From the NCBI GenBank assembly GCA_963732405.1, contig CAVSZG010000005.1, positions 682,001 through 746,000 on the forward strand: a DNA stretch of 64,000 nt. Direction: 5' to 3'. Under the pieces are notes generated by a model, which was given only the letters and a program-made list of their open reading frames with translations, did no database searches and was not told where the DNA came from. The stretch comes from JAUIAI01 sp963732405. Lineage in GTDB: Bacteria > Pseudomonadota > Gammaproteobacteria > Burkholderiales > Burkholderiaceae_E. Numbering within the stretch: the first letter of the stretch is position 1; the number at the start of each line of letters is the position of its first letter. Shown here in pieces: positions 44,729-53,547 of this stretch. A program made the translations under genes and the position numbers.

Positions 44729-44812
44729 GTCTGCAATCCATACGCAGTTCTGTCATGATTCAGCCCCACGGACCTTGCCGCGACGTTGACAGCCCTCCAA
44801 ATCGAGCTATTC

Positions 44813-45583
44813 ATGGAAACCCTTCTGGATCCCAACCTATGGATCGCGTTTGCAATGCTCACCGCCCTGGAGATCGTGCTGGGGGTCGACAACATCATCT
44901 TTATATCGATCCTGGTCGGGCGCCTGCCCCGCGAGGTCCGGGACAAGGCTCGTCGACTGGGTCTGGCATTCGCGATGCTGTCCCGGCTTGCCTTGCTATT
45001 CTCGCTGAGCTGGGTCATGGGCCTGACGACGGATTTGTTCAGCGTCGCCGGTCAGAATATCAGCGGTCGCGACCTGGTGCTGTTGCTGGGGGGGCTGTTT
45101 CTGCTCTGGAAGGCATCGCACGAGATTTTTGTGGAGGTCGAAGCGCCTGAGGAACAAGGCCCTCCAGCGACGCCCGGTACCGACGAATCGGCAGCGGTCA
45201 AAGCGGCCGGGAAGCGACTGTTCTGGGGAATCATCGGCCAGATCGCCGTGATCGATATCGTTTTTTCGCTCGATTCAGTGATCACCGCCGTGGGCATGGT
45301 CGATCAGCTGAGTGTCATGGTCGCAGCGGTGATCGCGGCCGTGGGCGTGATGATGTTCGCCGCCAAACCGATTGGCGATTTCGTCGACCGGCATCCATCG
45401 GTCAAGGTCCTTGCCCTCGCTTTTCTGGTGATGGTCGGCATGGCGCTCACCGCAGAGGCATTCGACATGCATGTGCCCAAGGGCTATATCTACGCGGCAA
45501 TGGCCTTTTCCCTGGCAGTCGAGGCCCTCAACATCCGGGCACGCAACAAGCGACTGGGACGGTCGTCGGGTACCGGATCATGA
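44813..45583 (+). CDS. TerC family integral membrane protein
   Basis: This 256-residue protein has seven to eight membrane segments. LEIVLGVDNIIFISILVGRLP (residues about 20-40, given as motif) and the second-half repeat IAVIDIVFSLDSVITAVGM carry the two conserved acidic, Asn/Ser-containing motifs of TerC/Alx proteins, which are linked to manganese export and metalation of exported proteins. A hydrophilic Glu/Pro-rich loop lies at about 107-130. The ATG at 44813 gives METLLDPNLWIAF, the usual family start; a TTG start nine codons earlier is less likely. The end overlaps the convergent AraC-type gene by six bases. Confidence 0.92.
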   Translation: METLLDPNLWIAFAMLTALEIVLGVDNIIFISILVGRLPREVRDKARRLGLAFAMLSRLALLFSLSWVMGLTTDLFSVAGQNISGRDLVLLLGGLFLLWKASHEIFVEVEAPEEQGPPATPGTDESAAVKAAGKRLFWGIIGQIAVIDIVFSLDSVITAVGMVDQLSVMVAAVIAAVGVMMFAAKPIGDFVDRHPSVKVLALAFLVMVGMALTAEAFDMHVPKGYIYAAMAFSLAVEALNIRARNKRLGRSSGTGS

Positions 45584-46540
45584 AGATCTCGCGCCATCGA
45601 GTGCTTCGTCGACGTGACCATCGGACTCGTCGACCGATGCACGGGATGCAGCGACACTGCGCGTGCCGGTTCGAAATGCCGAAGGGGTCGCGCCAACGTG
45701 ACGAACGAACGACCGAGTCAGGTGTGCCTGATCCGAGAACCCGCAGTTCTGGGCGATCAGCTTCAAGCTCCTTGGCGACTGGCGGAGTTGACGCTGTGCC
45801 TCCTGCAGCCGACAGCGCATCACGAAGGCGTGGGGTGAAACGCCCATCGTGCGCTTGAAATAGCGCGCAAAGCTGCTGCTGCTCTGGCCGGCTTCACGCG
45901 CCAGCGCGGACACATCGAGTGGCCCGTTCAGATTCGCCTCGATGTAATCGGTCAGCCGGCGCTGCTGCGCCATGCTCAAGCGACCCTGTCGTTCGATCGG
46001 CGCCAGGTTCACGCAGGCATAGTGGCGCAGCAGATGGACGATCAGTTGACGCGCCACCGAGTCGACATAGAGCGAGCCACCCAGCCCGATGTTCTGCGCC
46101 TCGGCGGCCACGGCATTCATGGCCGCGATGATCAACGCATCATCAGTGCGCAGGATATCCCTGAGCGACACATCCTGAACTGACCGTCCTGTGACCTCAT
46201 CGGCCACCTCGGAGACCAGATCGGGTGAGAGATACACGTGGGTCACTTCGACATTCTCTGTCCATTGCCAATGCGACCGCTCTGCGCGGGTGAGCAGGGA
46301 AACGGCCCCCGGTCCACAGGTGGCGTGGCTCCATCGTCCATCAAAGCGTCGCTGCATGGGCGTGACGCCGACCCGATACGCGACCAGCATGAAATCACGC
46401 ATGGCGGGCACCTCGACATCCTGGGCGCGGTAGCGATACGAGCGCAGTGATACGCCCTTCCAACCCAATCGATCCGAACTGGACAACACCTCACCAGGCA
46501 CCCATTTGGGCAGGTCTTCCGGTGCAACGAGATCAGCCAT
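45578..46540 (-). CDS. AraC-family transcriptional regulator
   Basis: This 320-residue regulator has an N-terminal cupin-like sensing domain and a C-terminal double helix-turn-helix (about 202-300): RLTDYIEANLNGPLDVSALA, then FARYFKRTMGVSPHAFVMRCRL and a second HTH with IAQNCGFSDQAHLTRSF. GGAGGAGG lies seven bases before the ATG at 46538-46540. It is divergent from the Baeyer-Villiger monooxygenase gene across 221 bases that contain an inverted repeat, and so is the likely activator of the monooxygenase-esterase pair. Its inducer is unknown. Confidence 0.93.
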   Translation of the reverse strand: MADLVAPEDLPKWVPGEVLSSSDRLGWKGVSLRSYRYRAQDVEVPAMRDFMLVAYRVGVTPMQRRFDGRWSHATCGPGAVSLLTRAERSHWQWTENVEVTHVYLSPDLVSEVADEVTGRSVQDVSLRDILRTDDALIIAAMNAVAAEAQNIGLGGSLYVDSVARQLIVHLLRHYACVNLAPIERQGRLSMAQQRRLTDYIEANLNGPLDVSALAREAGQSSSSFARYFKRTMGVSPHAFVMRCRLQEAQRQLRQSPRSLKLIAQNCGFSDQAHLTRSFVRHVGATPSAFRTGTRSVAASRASVDESDGHVDEALDGARSS

Positions 46541-46651
46541 GCACAACCCTCCTCCAGGCCGGCAGCCACAGTCTTCAGTCGGTCCCGGTCTGCGCGGGCC
46601 GTACAAGAGATTGCCAGGAATGTTCAAGACTCGTTATCGGCGGTCGATTAG

Positions 46652-46673
46652 GCTTGCATCGACCCTTGCAAGC
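46652..46673. promoter_or_regulatory. Inverted repeat in the araC-like/monooxygenase divergent region
   Basis: GCTTGCA and TGCAAGC are separated by eight bases. The element sits 111 bases upstream of the regulator start and 88 before the monooxygenase start. AraC-family proteins more often use direct repeats, so this could be an operator half-site pair, a stem in the leader, or chance. No convincing -35/-10 pair was resolved nearby. Confidence 0.4.
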
Positions 46674-46761
46674 TACCACGAACGGCGGCGCGAGGTGCCA
46701 ATAACCAGCGGCCAGCCCCACGGGATGAGACCGCGGACGATAACCAGGAGATGACAAGCCC

Positions 46762-48402
46762 ATGAACACCGCTCATGAACGTGCGAGCGCACACAATGAA
46801 AACTCCGAATCCGACACGCTTGACGCACTGATCATCGGTGCCGGTGTGGCCGGCCTTTACCAGTTGCATCTGCTGCGGGCCCAGGGCCTGAACGTGCGAG
46901 CCTATGACAAGGCATCAGGTGTCGGGGGCACCTGGTATTGGAATCGATATCCGGGCGCCAAGTTCGACTCGGAAGCCTACATCTACCAATACCTGTTCTC
47001 GGAGGAACTCTACAAAGGCTGGAGCTGGACATCCCGGTTTCCTGAGCAGCCGGAGATCGAACGCTGGATGAACTACGTGGCCGACAGCCTCGATCTGCGC
47101 AAAGACATCCAGTTCGATACCGCGATCCTCAGCGCCCACTGGCATGAAACAAAGCGACGCTGGATCATCACCACCGAGCACGGCGACACCATCGCTGCGA
47201 AGTATCTGGTCACCTGCTGCGGCATGTTGTCTGCACCATTGAGCGATCTGTTTGCCGGACAGGACAGTTTCAATGGGCCGATCTTTCACACGGCACGCTG
47301 GCCGCATGAACCGGTGACACTTGCCGACAAACGGGTCGGGGTGATCGGCAATGGAGCCACCGGCATCCAGGTGATCCAGACCATTGCCAGTCAGGTGGGA
47401 CACTTGACCGTGTTCGTACGCACACCGCAGTACGTGCTACCGATGAAGAACACGCCTTACGGCCCGGAAGAAGTCGCCGCCTACAAGGCGCGGTTTTCCG
47501 AGTTCAGGCAGACGCTACCCAACACCTTCTCCGGATTCGAATACGATTTTGAACACTCGTGGGAATCCACGCCCGAGCAACGGCGCCAGGTGCTCGAGGA
47601 GGTCTATCAGGACGGCTCACTCAAGCTCTGGCTCGCTTCGTTCGGCGAGATGTTCTTCGATGAAAACGTGAACCGGGAAGTCTCGGCGTTCGTGCGCGAG
47701 AAGATGCGCGAGCGCCTCAAGGATCCGCGCCTGTGCGATCTGCTGATACCCACCGACTATGGTTTCGGCACGCACCGGGTGCCGCTCGAATCGGGCTACC
47801 TTGAAGTCTTTCACCGACCCAACGTCGATGTGGTCGGCATGCTGGACAACCCGATCGAGCGCATCACGCCCGAGGGCGTTCAGACCGCCGATGGCACGGT
47901 TCATGCGCTCGACATGATCATCATGGCGACAGGGTTCGACGCGGGTACCGGTGCACTGACCCGGATGGACATCCGGGGCCGCGACGGCCGGTCGCTGACC
48001 GAAGACTGGGGACGGGATATCCGAACCACCATGGGCCTGCAGATTCATGGTTACCCGAACCTGTTCACCACCGCCGTGCCCCTGGCGCCCTCGGCCGCCT
48101 TGTGCAACATGACCACCTGCCTGCAGCAGCAGGCAGAATGGATCAGCGACTGCATCGCACATCTGGAACGAGAACATCTGAAGGTCATTGAGCCGTCCGC
48201 CGCCCTGGAAGCACAATGGGTCGCCCATCACGACGAGACTGCCGGCGCAACCCTGATCGCAAAAACCAATTCCTGGTATCTGGGCAGCAACGTGCCGGGC
48301 AAGCCGCGCCGGGTGTTGTCCTATACCGGCGGTGTCGGTACCTACCGTAAAGCCTGCAACGACGTGGCGGCCAATGGCTATCCAGGCTTTGAGATGCATT
48401 GA
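46762..48402 (+). CDS. Flavin-containing Baeyer-Villiger monooxygenase
   Basis: This 546-residue class B flavoprotein monooxygenase resembles phenylacetone and cyclohexanone monooxygenases, which use NADPH and O2 to convert ketones to esters or lactones. The FAD motif is GAGVAG (26-31), GGTWYWNRYPGAKFDSE follows at 55-71, the Baeyer-Villiger fingerprint FNGPIFHTARWP is at 170-181, and the NADPH motif GNGATG is at 196-201. A second family motif, ATGFDAGTGAL, is near 394. The downstream serine hydrolase starts 45 bases after it and could cleave the ester product. The substrate ketone is unknown. Confidence 0.95.
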   Translation: MNTAHERASAHNENSESDTLDALIIGAGVAGLYQLHLLRAQGLNVRAYDKASGVGGTWYWNRYPGAKFDSEAYIYQYLFSEELYKGWSWTSRFPEQPEIERWMNYVADSLDLRKDIQFDTAILSAHWHETKRRWIITTEHGDTIAAKYLVTCCGMLSAPLSDLFAGQDSFNGPIFHTARWPHEPVTLADKRVGVIGNGATGIQVIQTIASQVGHLTVFVRTPQYVLPMKNTPYGPEEVAAYKARFSEFRQTLPNTFSGFEYDFEHSWESTPEQRRQVLEEVYQDGSLKLWLASFGEMFFDENVNREVSAFVREKMRERLKDPRLCDLLIPTDYGFGTHRVPLESGYLEVFHRPNVDVVGMLDNPIERITPEGVQTADGTVHALDMIIMATGFDAGTGALTRMDIRGRDGRSLTEDWGRDIRTTMGLQIHGYPNLFTTAVPLAPSAALCNMTTCLQQQAEWISDCIAHLEREHLKVIEPSAALEAQWVAHHDETAGATLIAKTNSWYLGSNVPGKPRRVLSYTGGVGTYRKACNDVAANGYPGFEMH

Positions 48403-48446
48403 AACGGCGACAGGAACGATCACACAACCATCAACGGAGACATGCG

Positions 48447-49628
48447 ATGGACAGTCAGTTCAAGGACAAGGCCGATTCGATTCTCGATGCAACGGTGAGC
48501 AACGGCCCGCAGGTGCCGGGCGTGGTGGCAATGATCACCGACCGGGACCACAACGTCTACGAGGGCAGCGCTGGCAAGCGGGTGATCGGTCAGGACGCCG
48601 CGATGACAACCGATACCGTCATGGCGATCTTTTCAACCACCAAGGCCATCACCGGAACGGCCATCCTGCAACTGCTCGAGCAGGGCAAACTGGATCTTGA
48701 TGCACCCGCCAGCCGCTATGCGCCCGATATCGGCAAACTGCAGGTGATCGAGGGCTTCGATGCCAGGGGCGAGCCGATGCTGCGCGCACCCCGGCGCGAG
48801 ATCACCACCCGGATGTTGATGTTGCACACCGCCGGATTCGGCTACGATTTTTTCAATGAAACCTACAAACGGCTGGCCGACGAAAAGTCGCAGCCCAGTG
48901 TGATCACGGCCACCAAGGCCTCCCTGATGACACCCTTGTTGTTCGATCCGGGCGACAAATGGGAATATGGCTCCAACATGGACTGGTGCGGTCAGGTTGT
49001 CGAAGGCATCACCGGACAACGCCTGGGTGAGGTGTTCAAGACCCGGATATTCGAACCCTTGGGCGTGACGGACATGACCTTCGAATTGCATGACGGCTTG
49101 CGCGGACGTCTGGCCGATATCCATGCCCGCCATGCCGACGGATCGCTGACGCCGATGTCGTTCGAGCTGCCCGCCAAACCCGAGGTGCACATGGGTGGCC
49201 ATGGCCTCTACAGTACCGTCACCGATTACATGAAGTTCATCCGCATGTGGCTCAACGATGGCATGGGCGCCCATGGTCGCGTGCTCAAGCCCGAGACGGT
49301 TGCAATGGCCGCGCAGAATCAGCTGGGCAAACTGAAGGTGACGATGCTGCCCGGGGTCATTCCGTCGCTGTCCAACGACGCGGAATTTTTTCCCGGGCTG
49401 TCGAAATCATGGTCGTTCAGCTTCATGGTCAATGATGATCCCGCCCCCACCGGCCGGCCGGCCGGCGCACTCGGATGGGCGGGTCTGGCCAATCTGTTCT
49501 ACTGGATCGACCGACGCAATGGCTACGGCGGCTTCTGGGCCACGCAGATCCTGCCCTTCGCCGACCCGGCCTCGTTCAGCGGCTATGTGGACTTCGAAAC
49601 CGCCTTTTATCAGCACCTGGGTCAGTGA
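48447..49628 (+). CDS. Serine hydrolase of the beta-lactamase/esterase EstB family
   Basis: This 393-residue protein has the class C beta-lactamase fold. The nucleophile motif is S63-T-T-K66 and the general base is Y174 in YGSN, with a late HMGGHGLYSTVTDYMKF region in place of KTG. No signal peptide is evident, so it is probably cytoplasmic, in line with family VIII esterases rather than antibiotic hydrolysis. CGGAG lies seven bases before the ATG at 48447. Placement directly behind the Baeyer-Villiger monooxygenase suggests hydrolysis of its ester or lactone product. Confidence 0.92.
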   Translation: MDSQFKDKADSILDATVSNGPQVPGVVAMITDRDHNVYEGSAGKRVIGQDAAMTTDTVMAIFSTTKAITGTAILQLLEQGKLDLDAPASRYAPDIGKLQVIEGFDARGEPMLRAPRREITTRMLMLHTAGFGYDFFNETYKRLADEKSQPSVITATKASLMTPLLFDPGDKWEYGSNMDWCGQVVEGITGQRLGEVFKTRIFEPLGVTDMTFELHDGLRGRLADIHARHADGSLTPMSFELPAKPEVHMGGHGLYSTVTDYMKFIRMWLNDGMGAHGRVLKPETVAMAAQNQLGKLKVTMLPGVIPSLSNDAEFFPGLSKSWSFSFMVNDDPAPTGRPAGALGWAGLANLFYWIDRRNGYGGFWATQILPFADPASFSGYVDFETAFYQHLGQ

Positions 49629-49637
49629 CCAGGCGGC

Positions 49638-49673
49638 GAGGGCCTGGTCGATCAACCAATCGATCGGGCCCTC
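49638..49673. terminator. Imperfect bidirectional hairpin between convergent genes
   Basis: Fifteen-base arms beginning GAGGGCC and ending GGGCCCTC pair with two mismatches around a CAACCA loop. It lies ten bases after the serine hydrolase stop and touches the stop of the convergent secreted-protein gene at 49672. There is no T tract on either side, but position between convergent genes supports a terminator role. Confidence 0.5.
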
Positions 49674-50322
49674 ATTGCTCCGCAGCGGGAGGCGACAGGA
49701 CCGGCGGGGCGCCGACCGATGGCTTGGCCCGGGTCAGCAAAGCCGGGTCGGCTGAATACATGGCGCTGCGGGTCTTCGGATCATCGCACTGAACGCCGCG
49801 AACCCGGCCGCGGTCATCGAACAGCACGAGAAAGTCATACCCCGAGTACGGCTGATACTTCCATTCACCGGCCTCCAGATCGGGCGTATTGACCGAGGTC
49901 GGATAGCCCAGCGCCATGGCGACCTGCTCGCGCGTCATACCACGCATGACCCGCGCACGCTGGATCTCCTGGCGAGCCTGCGGCGGCAGCTTGGCCAGGT
50001 TGCGCTGCGGATCGCGCTTGACGATCCAGCGCTCGACGAATTGCTCGGGCGACAATTCACGACTGTAGTCGTTGCCCAGGGTGTACTCCTTCCCCTTGGC
50101 TTCGAATTTGAGACGCTCGTCGGCAAACACCAATGGGATCACCGGCGTGCCGGCTGGCAACATCTGTCGGGACGGGTCATGCTGATTGCCATCGCTCGCC
50201 AATCCCGAGTCGATCCGCAGATTGCAGCAAAGATAACCCTTGTCCGGAATCGACTGGGCAGTGGCGGCGTCCAGCACAACAATGAGGCTCGAGCAGACCA
50301 GCAGGTTGGTCCATGGGCGCAT
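49672..50322 (-). CDS. Secreted protein with BamE/SmpA-like C-terminal region
   Basis: This 216-residue protein begins MRPWTNLLVCSSLIVVLDAA, a signal peptide with probable cleavage after ATA. GGAGAG precedes the ATG at 50320-50322; the longer open frame to 50355 is not used. The mature part has paired cysteines (LCCNL), a middle segment, then MRGMTREQVAMALGYPT and a WKYQPYSGYDFLVLFDDRGRV stretch. This resembles the helix-strand pattern of BamE/SmpA proteins, but I would not assign that function. It is convergent with the esterase gene. The role is unknown. Confidence 0.7.
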   Translation of the reverse strand: MRPWTNLLVCSSLIVVLDAATAQSIPDKGYLCCNLRIDSGLASDGNQHDPSRQMLPAGTPVIPLVFADERLKFEAKGKEYTLGNDYSRELSPEQFVERWIVKRDPQRNLAKLPPQARQEIQRARVMRGMTREQVAMALGYPTSVNTPDLEAGEWKYQPYSGYDFLVLFDDRGRVRGVQCDDPKTRSAMYSADPALLTRAKPSVGAPPVLSPPAAEQ

Positions 50323-50434
50323 GGGTCTCTCCAATGTCGGTTGCAGGCAGGGCATTCGACTGAACTGCCCCTGTCCACCGTGAGTGGCCTGATCGACCCG
50401 CGACGTTCAATACCCGAACCGGATCCGCCCGGCA

Positions 50435-51088
50435 TCAACCCTTATAGGTGTCCAGCCCTACCCGCTCGCGCTCGATCACGGCGGCCACTGCCGGATGCTC
50501 CATGACCCGGAGCACATGAGCATGCAGGCCCGGCACGCTGGCCGGTTCGATGCCCGCGTAGCCGCCCCAGCGCAGCAGGGTGAATGCGTAGGCGTCATGA
50601 AACCCGGGTTGTTCGCCGGCCCAGAATCGGCTGTTGCCGGGAATCATCGAGGCGACCCGCTCGAGCAGACCGCGATACTGAACGGCCGCATGCGCGCGTA
50701 TCGCCTGCTGCACCTGCTCGTCATCCGCGAAGCGGTTCGGCATGAACACATGCGTGAACGTGGGATGAACGGTGTTGTTCATCCAGGCAAGCTGCGACAG
50801 CGCCTGCGCACGCGCCCAGGCATCCGTGGGTAGCAGGCCGCTGCCGGGATTCGCTCGATCGAGCCAGTCGCAGATTGCGACGATCTGGTGAAGGGGTTTG
50901 CCGTCCACGATCAGCACCGGCACCTGGCCGTTGGGGTTGATCGAAAGAAACTCGGCCGTGCGCTGCTCGCCCTTGTGCAGCTTGACCAGCCTGGGCGTGA
51001 AGTCGGCGCCGCCATCCTGACGGATGCGTTCGAGTCCGACATGGGGCACGAAAGAGCAGGCGCCCGGTGCGAAATGCAGTTCAATCAT
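50435..51088 (-). CDS. Glutathione S-transferase family protein
   Basis: This 217-residue protein starts MIELHFAPGACSFVPHVGLE, the bacterial GST-type N-terminus with the catalytic-site Cys10 or Ser12. The thioredoxin fold continues to FLSINPNGQVPVLIVDGK, including the cis-Pro region PVL. The helical C-terminal domain (about 85-210) has LSQLAWMNNTVHPTF. It resembles proteobacterial beta-class enzymes. The gene is on the same strand as fbpABC, 63 bases after fbpC, and may be read through from them, but no functional link is evident. Confidence 0.92.
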   Translation of the reverse strand: MIELHFAPGACSFVPHVGLERIRQDGGADFTPRLVKLHKGEQRTAEFLSINPNGQVPVLIVDGKPLHQIVAICDWLDRANPGSGLLPTDAWARAQALSQLAWMNNTVHPTFTHVFMPNRFADDEQVQQAIRAHAAVQYRGLLERVASMIPGNSRFWAGEQPGFHDAYAFTLLRWGGYAGIEPASVPGLHAHVLRVMEHPAVAAVIERERVGLDTYKG

Positions 51089-51151
51089 GATTCAGGTCTC
51101 TGTTGCGGGGCCGTCCCGACTGCCCCAGGTAGACGATCGGGTCGGGACGAC

Positions 51152-51823
51152 TCAACCCCAGCCGGTCAGCCGGCCTTCGCGCATGATACCGATGCGATCG
51201 CCGATGACTTGCGCATCCGCTTCGCTGTGCGTCACCAACAGCGCGGTCTGGCCGGCATTCTTGAGGATCTGACGCACATCCACGGCCAGACGACCGCGGG
51301 TATCGTCATCCAGATTGGAAAACGGCTCATCCAGCAACAACAGCGCCGGTTGCGGCGCCAGCGCCCTGGCCAGGGCGACGCGTTGCTGCTGGCCACCAGA
51401 CAGTTGATGCGGATGGCGGCGCGCGGCGTCGGGCAGTCCCACCAGGGCCAGCATCTGCGCCACCCTGTCGCGGCGCGCCGCCGGCGCGAGTCTGCGCAAA
51501 CCGAAAGCGACATTGTGCGCGGCATCCAGATGCGGGAACAGCGCATATTCCTGGAACATCATGCCTACCCGGCGCTGTTCGGGTTGCAGGTGCACGCTCG
51601 TGGACGAGAGCAGCACGCCGCCCAGGCGGATCTCGCCCGAACCCACGGGTTCGAAGCCGGCAATGGCACGCAGCAGCGTCGTCTTGCCGCAGCCAGAAGG
51701 GCCGAGCAGACAACCGATGGCGCCCGCATCCAGGGCCAGCGAGAAACCTTCGATGACCGCATGAAATCCGGCCTCTCCCGCATAGCCCAGGGTCAGGTCG
51801 GTGATCTGCAAATCGGCGCTCAT
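51152..51823 (-). CDS. fbpC: Iron(III)-type ABC transporter ATP-binding protein, short form
   Basis: This 223-residue ATPase has Walker A GPSGCGKTT, signature LSGGQQQR, Walker B LLLLDEPFSNLDDDTR and H-loop VTHSEADA. It is about 120 residues shorter than typical FbpC, since it ends soon after the ATPase core and has no C-terminal TOBE/regulatory domain. The start overlaps the permease gene by four bases. With the upstream permease and binding protein it forms an FbpABC-type ferric iron importer. A Fur box upstream of fbpA controls the group. Confidence 0.93.
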   Translation of the reverse strand: MSADLQITDLTLGYAGEAGFHAVIEGFSLALDAGAIGCLLGPSGCGKTTLLRAIAGFEPVGSGEIRLGGVLLSSTSVHLQPEQRRVGMMFQEYALFPHLDAAHNVAFGLRRLAPAARRDRVAQMLALVGLPDAARRHPHQLSGGQQQRVALARALAPQPALLLLDEPFSNLDDDTRGRLAVDVRQILKNAGQTALLVTHSEADAQVIGDRIGIMREGRLTGWG

Positions 51824-53547
51824 GAAACGGCCTGCGCAAAACCGCGCCGTGCCAGCAGGATGACCGGCGCCAGTCCCACGGCCACGATCGCCAGCGCGGC
51901 GACCGCACCATCCTCATACGTGCCTCGCGCAGCCTCTGCATACAACAAGGTGGACAGGGTTTCAAAGTTCGCCGGACGCAGCAACAAGGTGGCCGGCAAT
52001 TCCTTCATCGCATCGACGAACACCAGCAAGGCACTGGCGGCAATGGCCGGGCGCAGCAACGGCAGATGGACTCTTCGCAGCGTGCCGATCCCGGTCTCGC
52101 CCAGCGAGCGAGCCGCATGTTCGAGAGACGGTGCGATCCGGGCCAGTCCGGCCTCGATGCCGCCGATCGGAATCGTCAGAAACCGGGTGCCGCAGGCCAC
52201 CATGAGCACCACCCCGGCGGCCATCAGAGGCAGACCCGGATGTCCGATCAGTGAGGCGACCGCCGAATCGACGGCCAGTGCAGGAGCCAGCAGACCGATG
52301 GCCAACACCGTCCCGGGCACCGCATAGCCAAGCGTGGCAATCCGACCGATCCAGCGCAGCCTGTTGGGCTGGGATCCCTGAGTGCGCACGGCCCAGGCCA
52401 CCACCAGGGCGGCGACGATTGTCACGATGGTGACGCCCACCGCAATGCCGACCGTGTTCAGCAGACTGTCGACGAGTCCGGGCGACAGGCCACCGGTCAG
52501 GCTCAAGCGCTTGGCCGATTCGACGACCAGATACAGGGCCGGGGCAACGAAGCCGATGAACACCGGCAGCACGCAGGCCAGTGTGGCCAGCCAGGCCGAC
52601 ACACCCGTGAGGCGGCGCGGCTGCACGGACCGCATCCGCTGGGCAGTGCCGAAACGCTGATGACGCCGGCCGTGTCGCTCGAGCAGCACCAGCGTGATCA
52701 CCAGACACAACATCGCCGTGGCGATCTGGGCTGCGCCAGCCAGATCCGAGCGACTGATCCAGGTCGTGTAGACGGTGACCGTGAGCGTGCGGATGCCCAG
52801 AAATTCAGAGGCGCCGATATCGTTCAGCGCTTCCATCAAGGCCAGGCTAAGACCGACCGCCAGGGCCGGTCTCGCCATTGGCAGCGCCACCCTGAAAAAC
52901 GCCTGACGCCGCGTGTCGCCGAGCGATCGCGCCGCTTCCATCAGGTGTGCAGGCTGGGTCGCGAACATCGCGCGGGCCGTCATGTAGACATAGGGATACA
53001 GCACAAAACCCAGCAGCACAATGGCCCCCGGCATCGATCGCAGATCGGGTAGCCGGAACTGGCGCGGGCTGTCCAGGCCGAGCAGCCAACGCAGCGCGCC
53101 CTGGACCGGGCCCAGCGGGTGCAACAGATCGAGATAGGCGAAGGCGACGATATACGTCGGCATGGCCAGGGGCAGCAGCAGCGCCCACTGCAGGCCGCTG
53201 CGCCCGGGAAAATCGCATACCGTGACCAGCCATGCACATCCGGTGCCCAACAACAGCACGAGGATGCCCACGCCGAACAGCAGTATCGCCGTGTCCAGCG
53301 CAGCCTGTGGCAGCACATAGCGCCACAGATGCAGCCAGTGGCCCAGATTGGAGCCAAACGACAACCACAACAGGCTCAGGATCGGCGCCAGCACACCGGC
53401 CGCGATCAACACGGCACTGAGGTGCCAGACCGGCCCGACCGGACGCAGCCGCATCATTCGCTCAGAACGCCGGGAACTACCATCCGGCCCCGCTCCGCTT
53501 GCCCGTGAAGGCCTCAGGGCGCCGATCGCGAGCGACTGTTGAGTCAC
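51820..53547 (-). CDS. fbpB: Iron(III)-type ABC transporter permease FbpB
   Basis: This 575-residue protein contains two BPD_transp_1 domains (about 75-290 and 360-560), with EAA-like loops RSLGDTRRQAFFRVALPMARPA and RSLGETGIGTLRRVHLPLL, and about twelve membrane helices, typical of FbpB/SfuB. The N-terminal 35 residues (RPSRASGAGPDGSSRRSERM) are hydrophilic, and the true start could be Met31 or Met32. It overlaps fbpA and fbpC by four bases each, in one operon. Confidence 0.94.
   Translation of the reverse strand: MTQQSLAIGALRPSRASGAGPDGSSRRSERMMRLRPVGPVWHLSAVLIAAGVLAPILSLLWLSFGSNLGHWLHLWRYVLPQAALDTAILLFGVGILVLLLGTGCAWLVTVCDFPGRSGLQWALLLPLAMPTYIVAFAYLDLLHPLGPVQGALRWLLGLDSPRQFRLPDLRSMPGAIVLLGFVLYPYVYMTARAMFATQPAHLMEAARSLGDTRRQAFFRVALPMARPALAVGLSLALMEALNDIGASEFLGIRTLTVTVYTTWISRSDLAGAAQIATAMLCLVITLVLLERHGRRHQRFGTAQRMRSVQPRRLTGVSAWLATLACVLPVFIGFVAPALYLVVESAKRLSLTGGLSPGLVDSLLNTVGIAVGVTIVTIVAALVVAWAVRTQGSQPNRLRWIGRIATLGYAVPGTVLAIGLLAPALAVDSAVASLIGHPGLPLMAAGVVLMVACGTRFLTIPIGGIEAGLARIAPSLEHAARSLGETGIGTLRRVHLPLLRPAIAASALLVFVDAMKELPATLLLRPANFETLSTLLYAEAARGTYEDGAVAALAIVAVGLAPVILLARRGFAQAVS

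Noticed and set aside
44591..44812. A possible yybP-ykoY manganese riboswitch before terC
   Set aside because: I could not find the conserved paired elements of this class; only an eight-base inverted repeat is present.
48447..49628. Assigning the serine hydrolase as an antibiotic beta-lactamase
   Set aside because: It has no signal peptide, the KTG motif is not conserved and it sits behind a Baeyer-Villiger monooxygenase, all of which favour a family VIII esterase.
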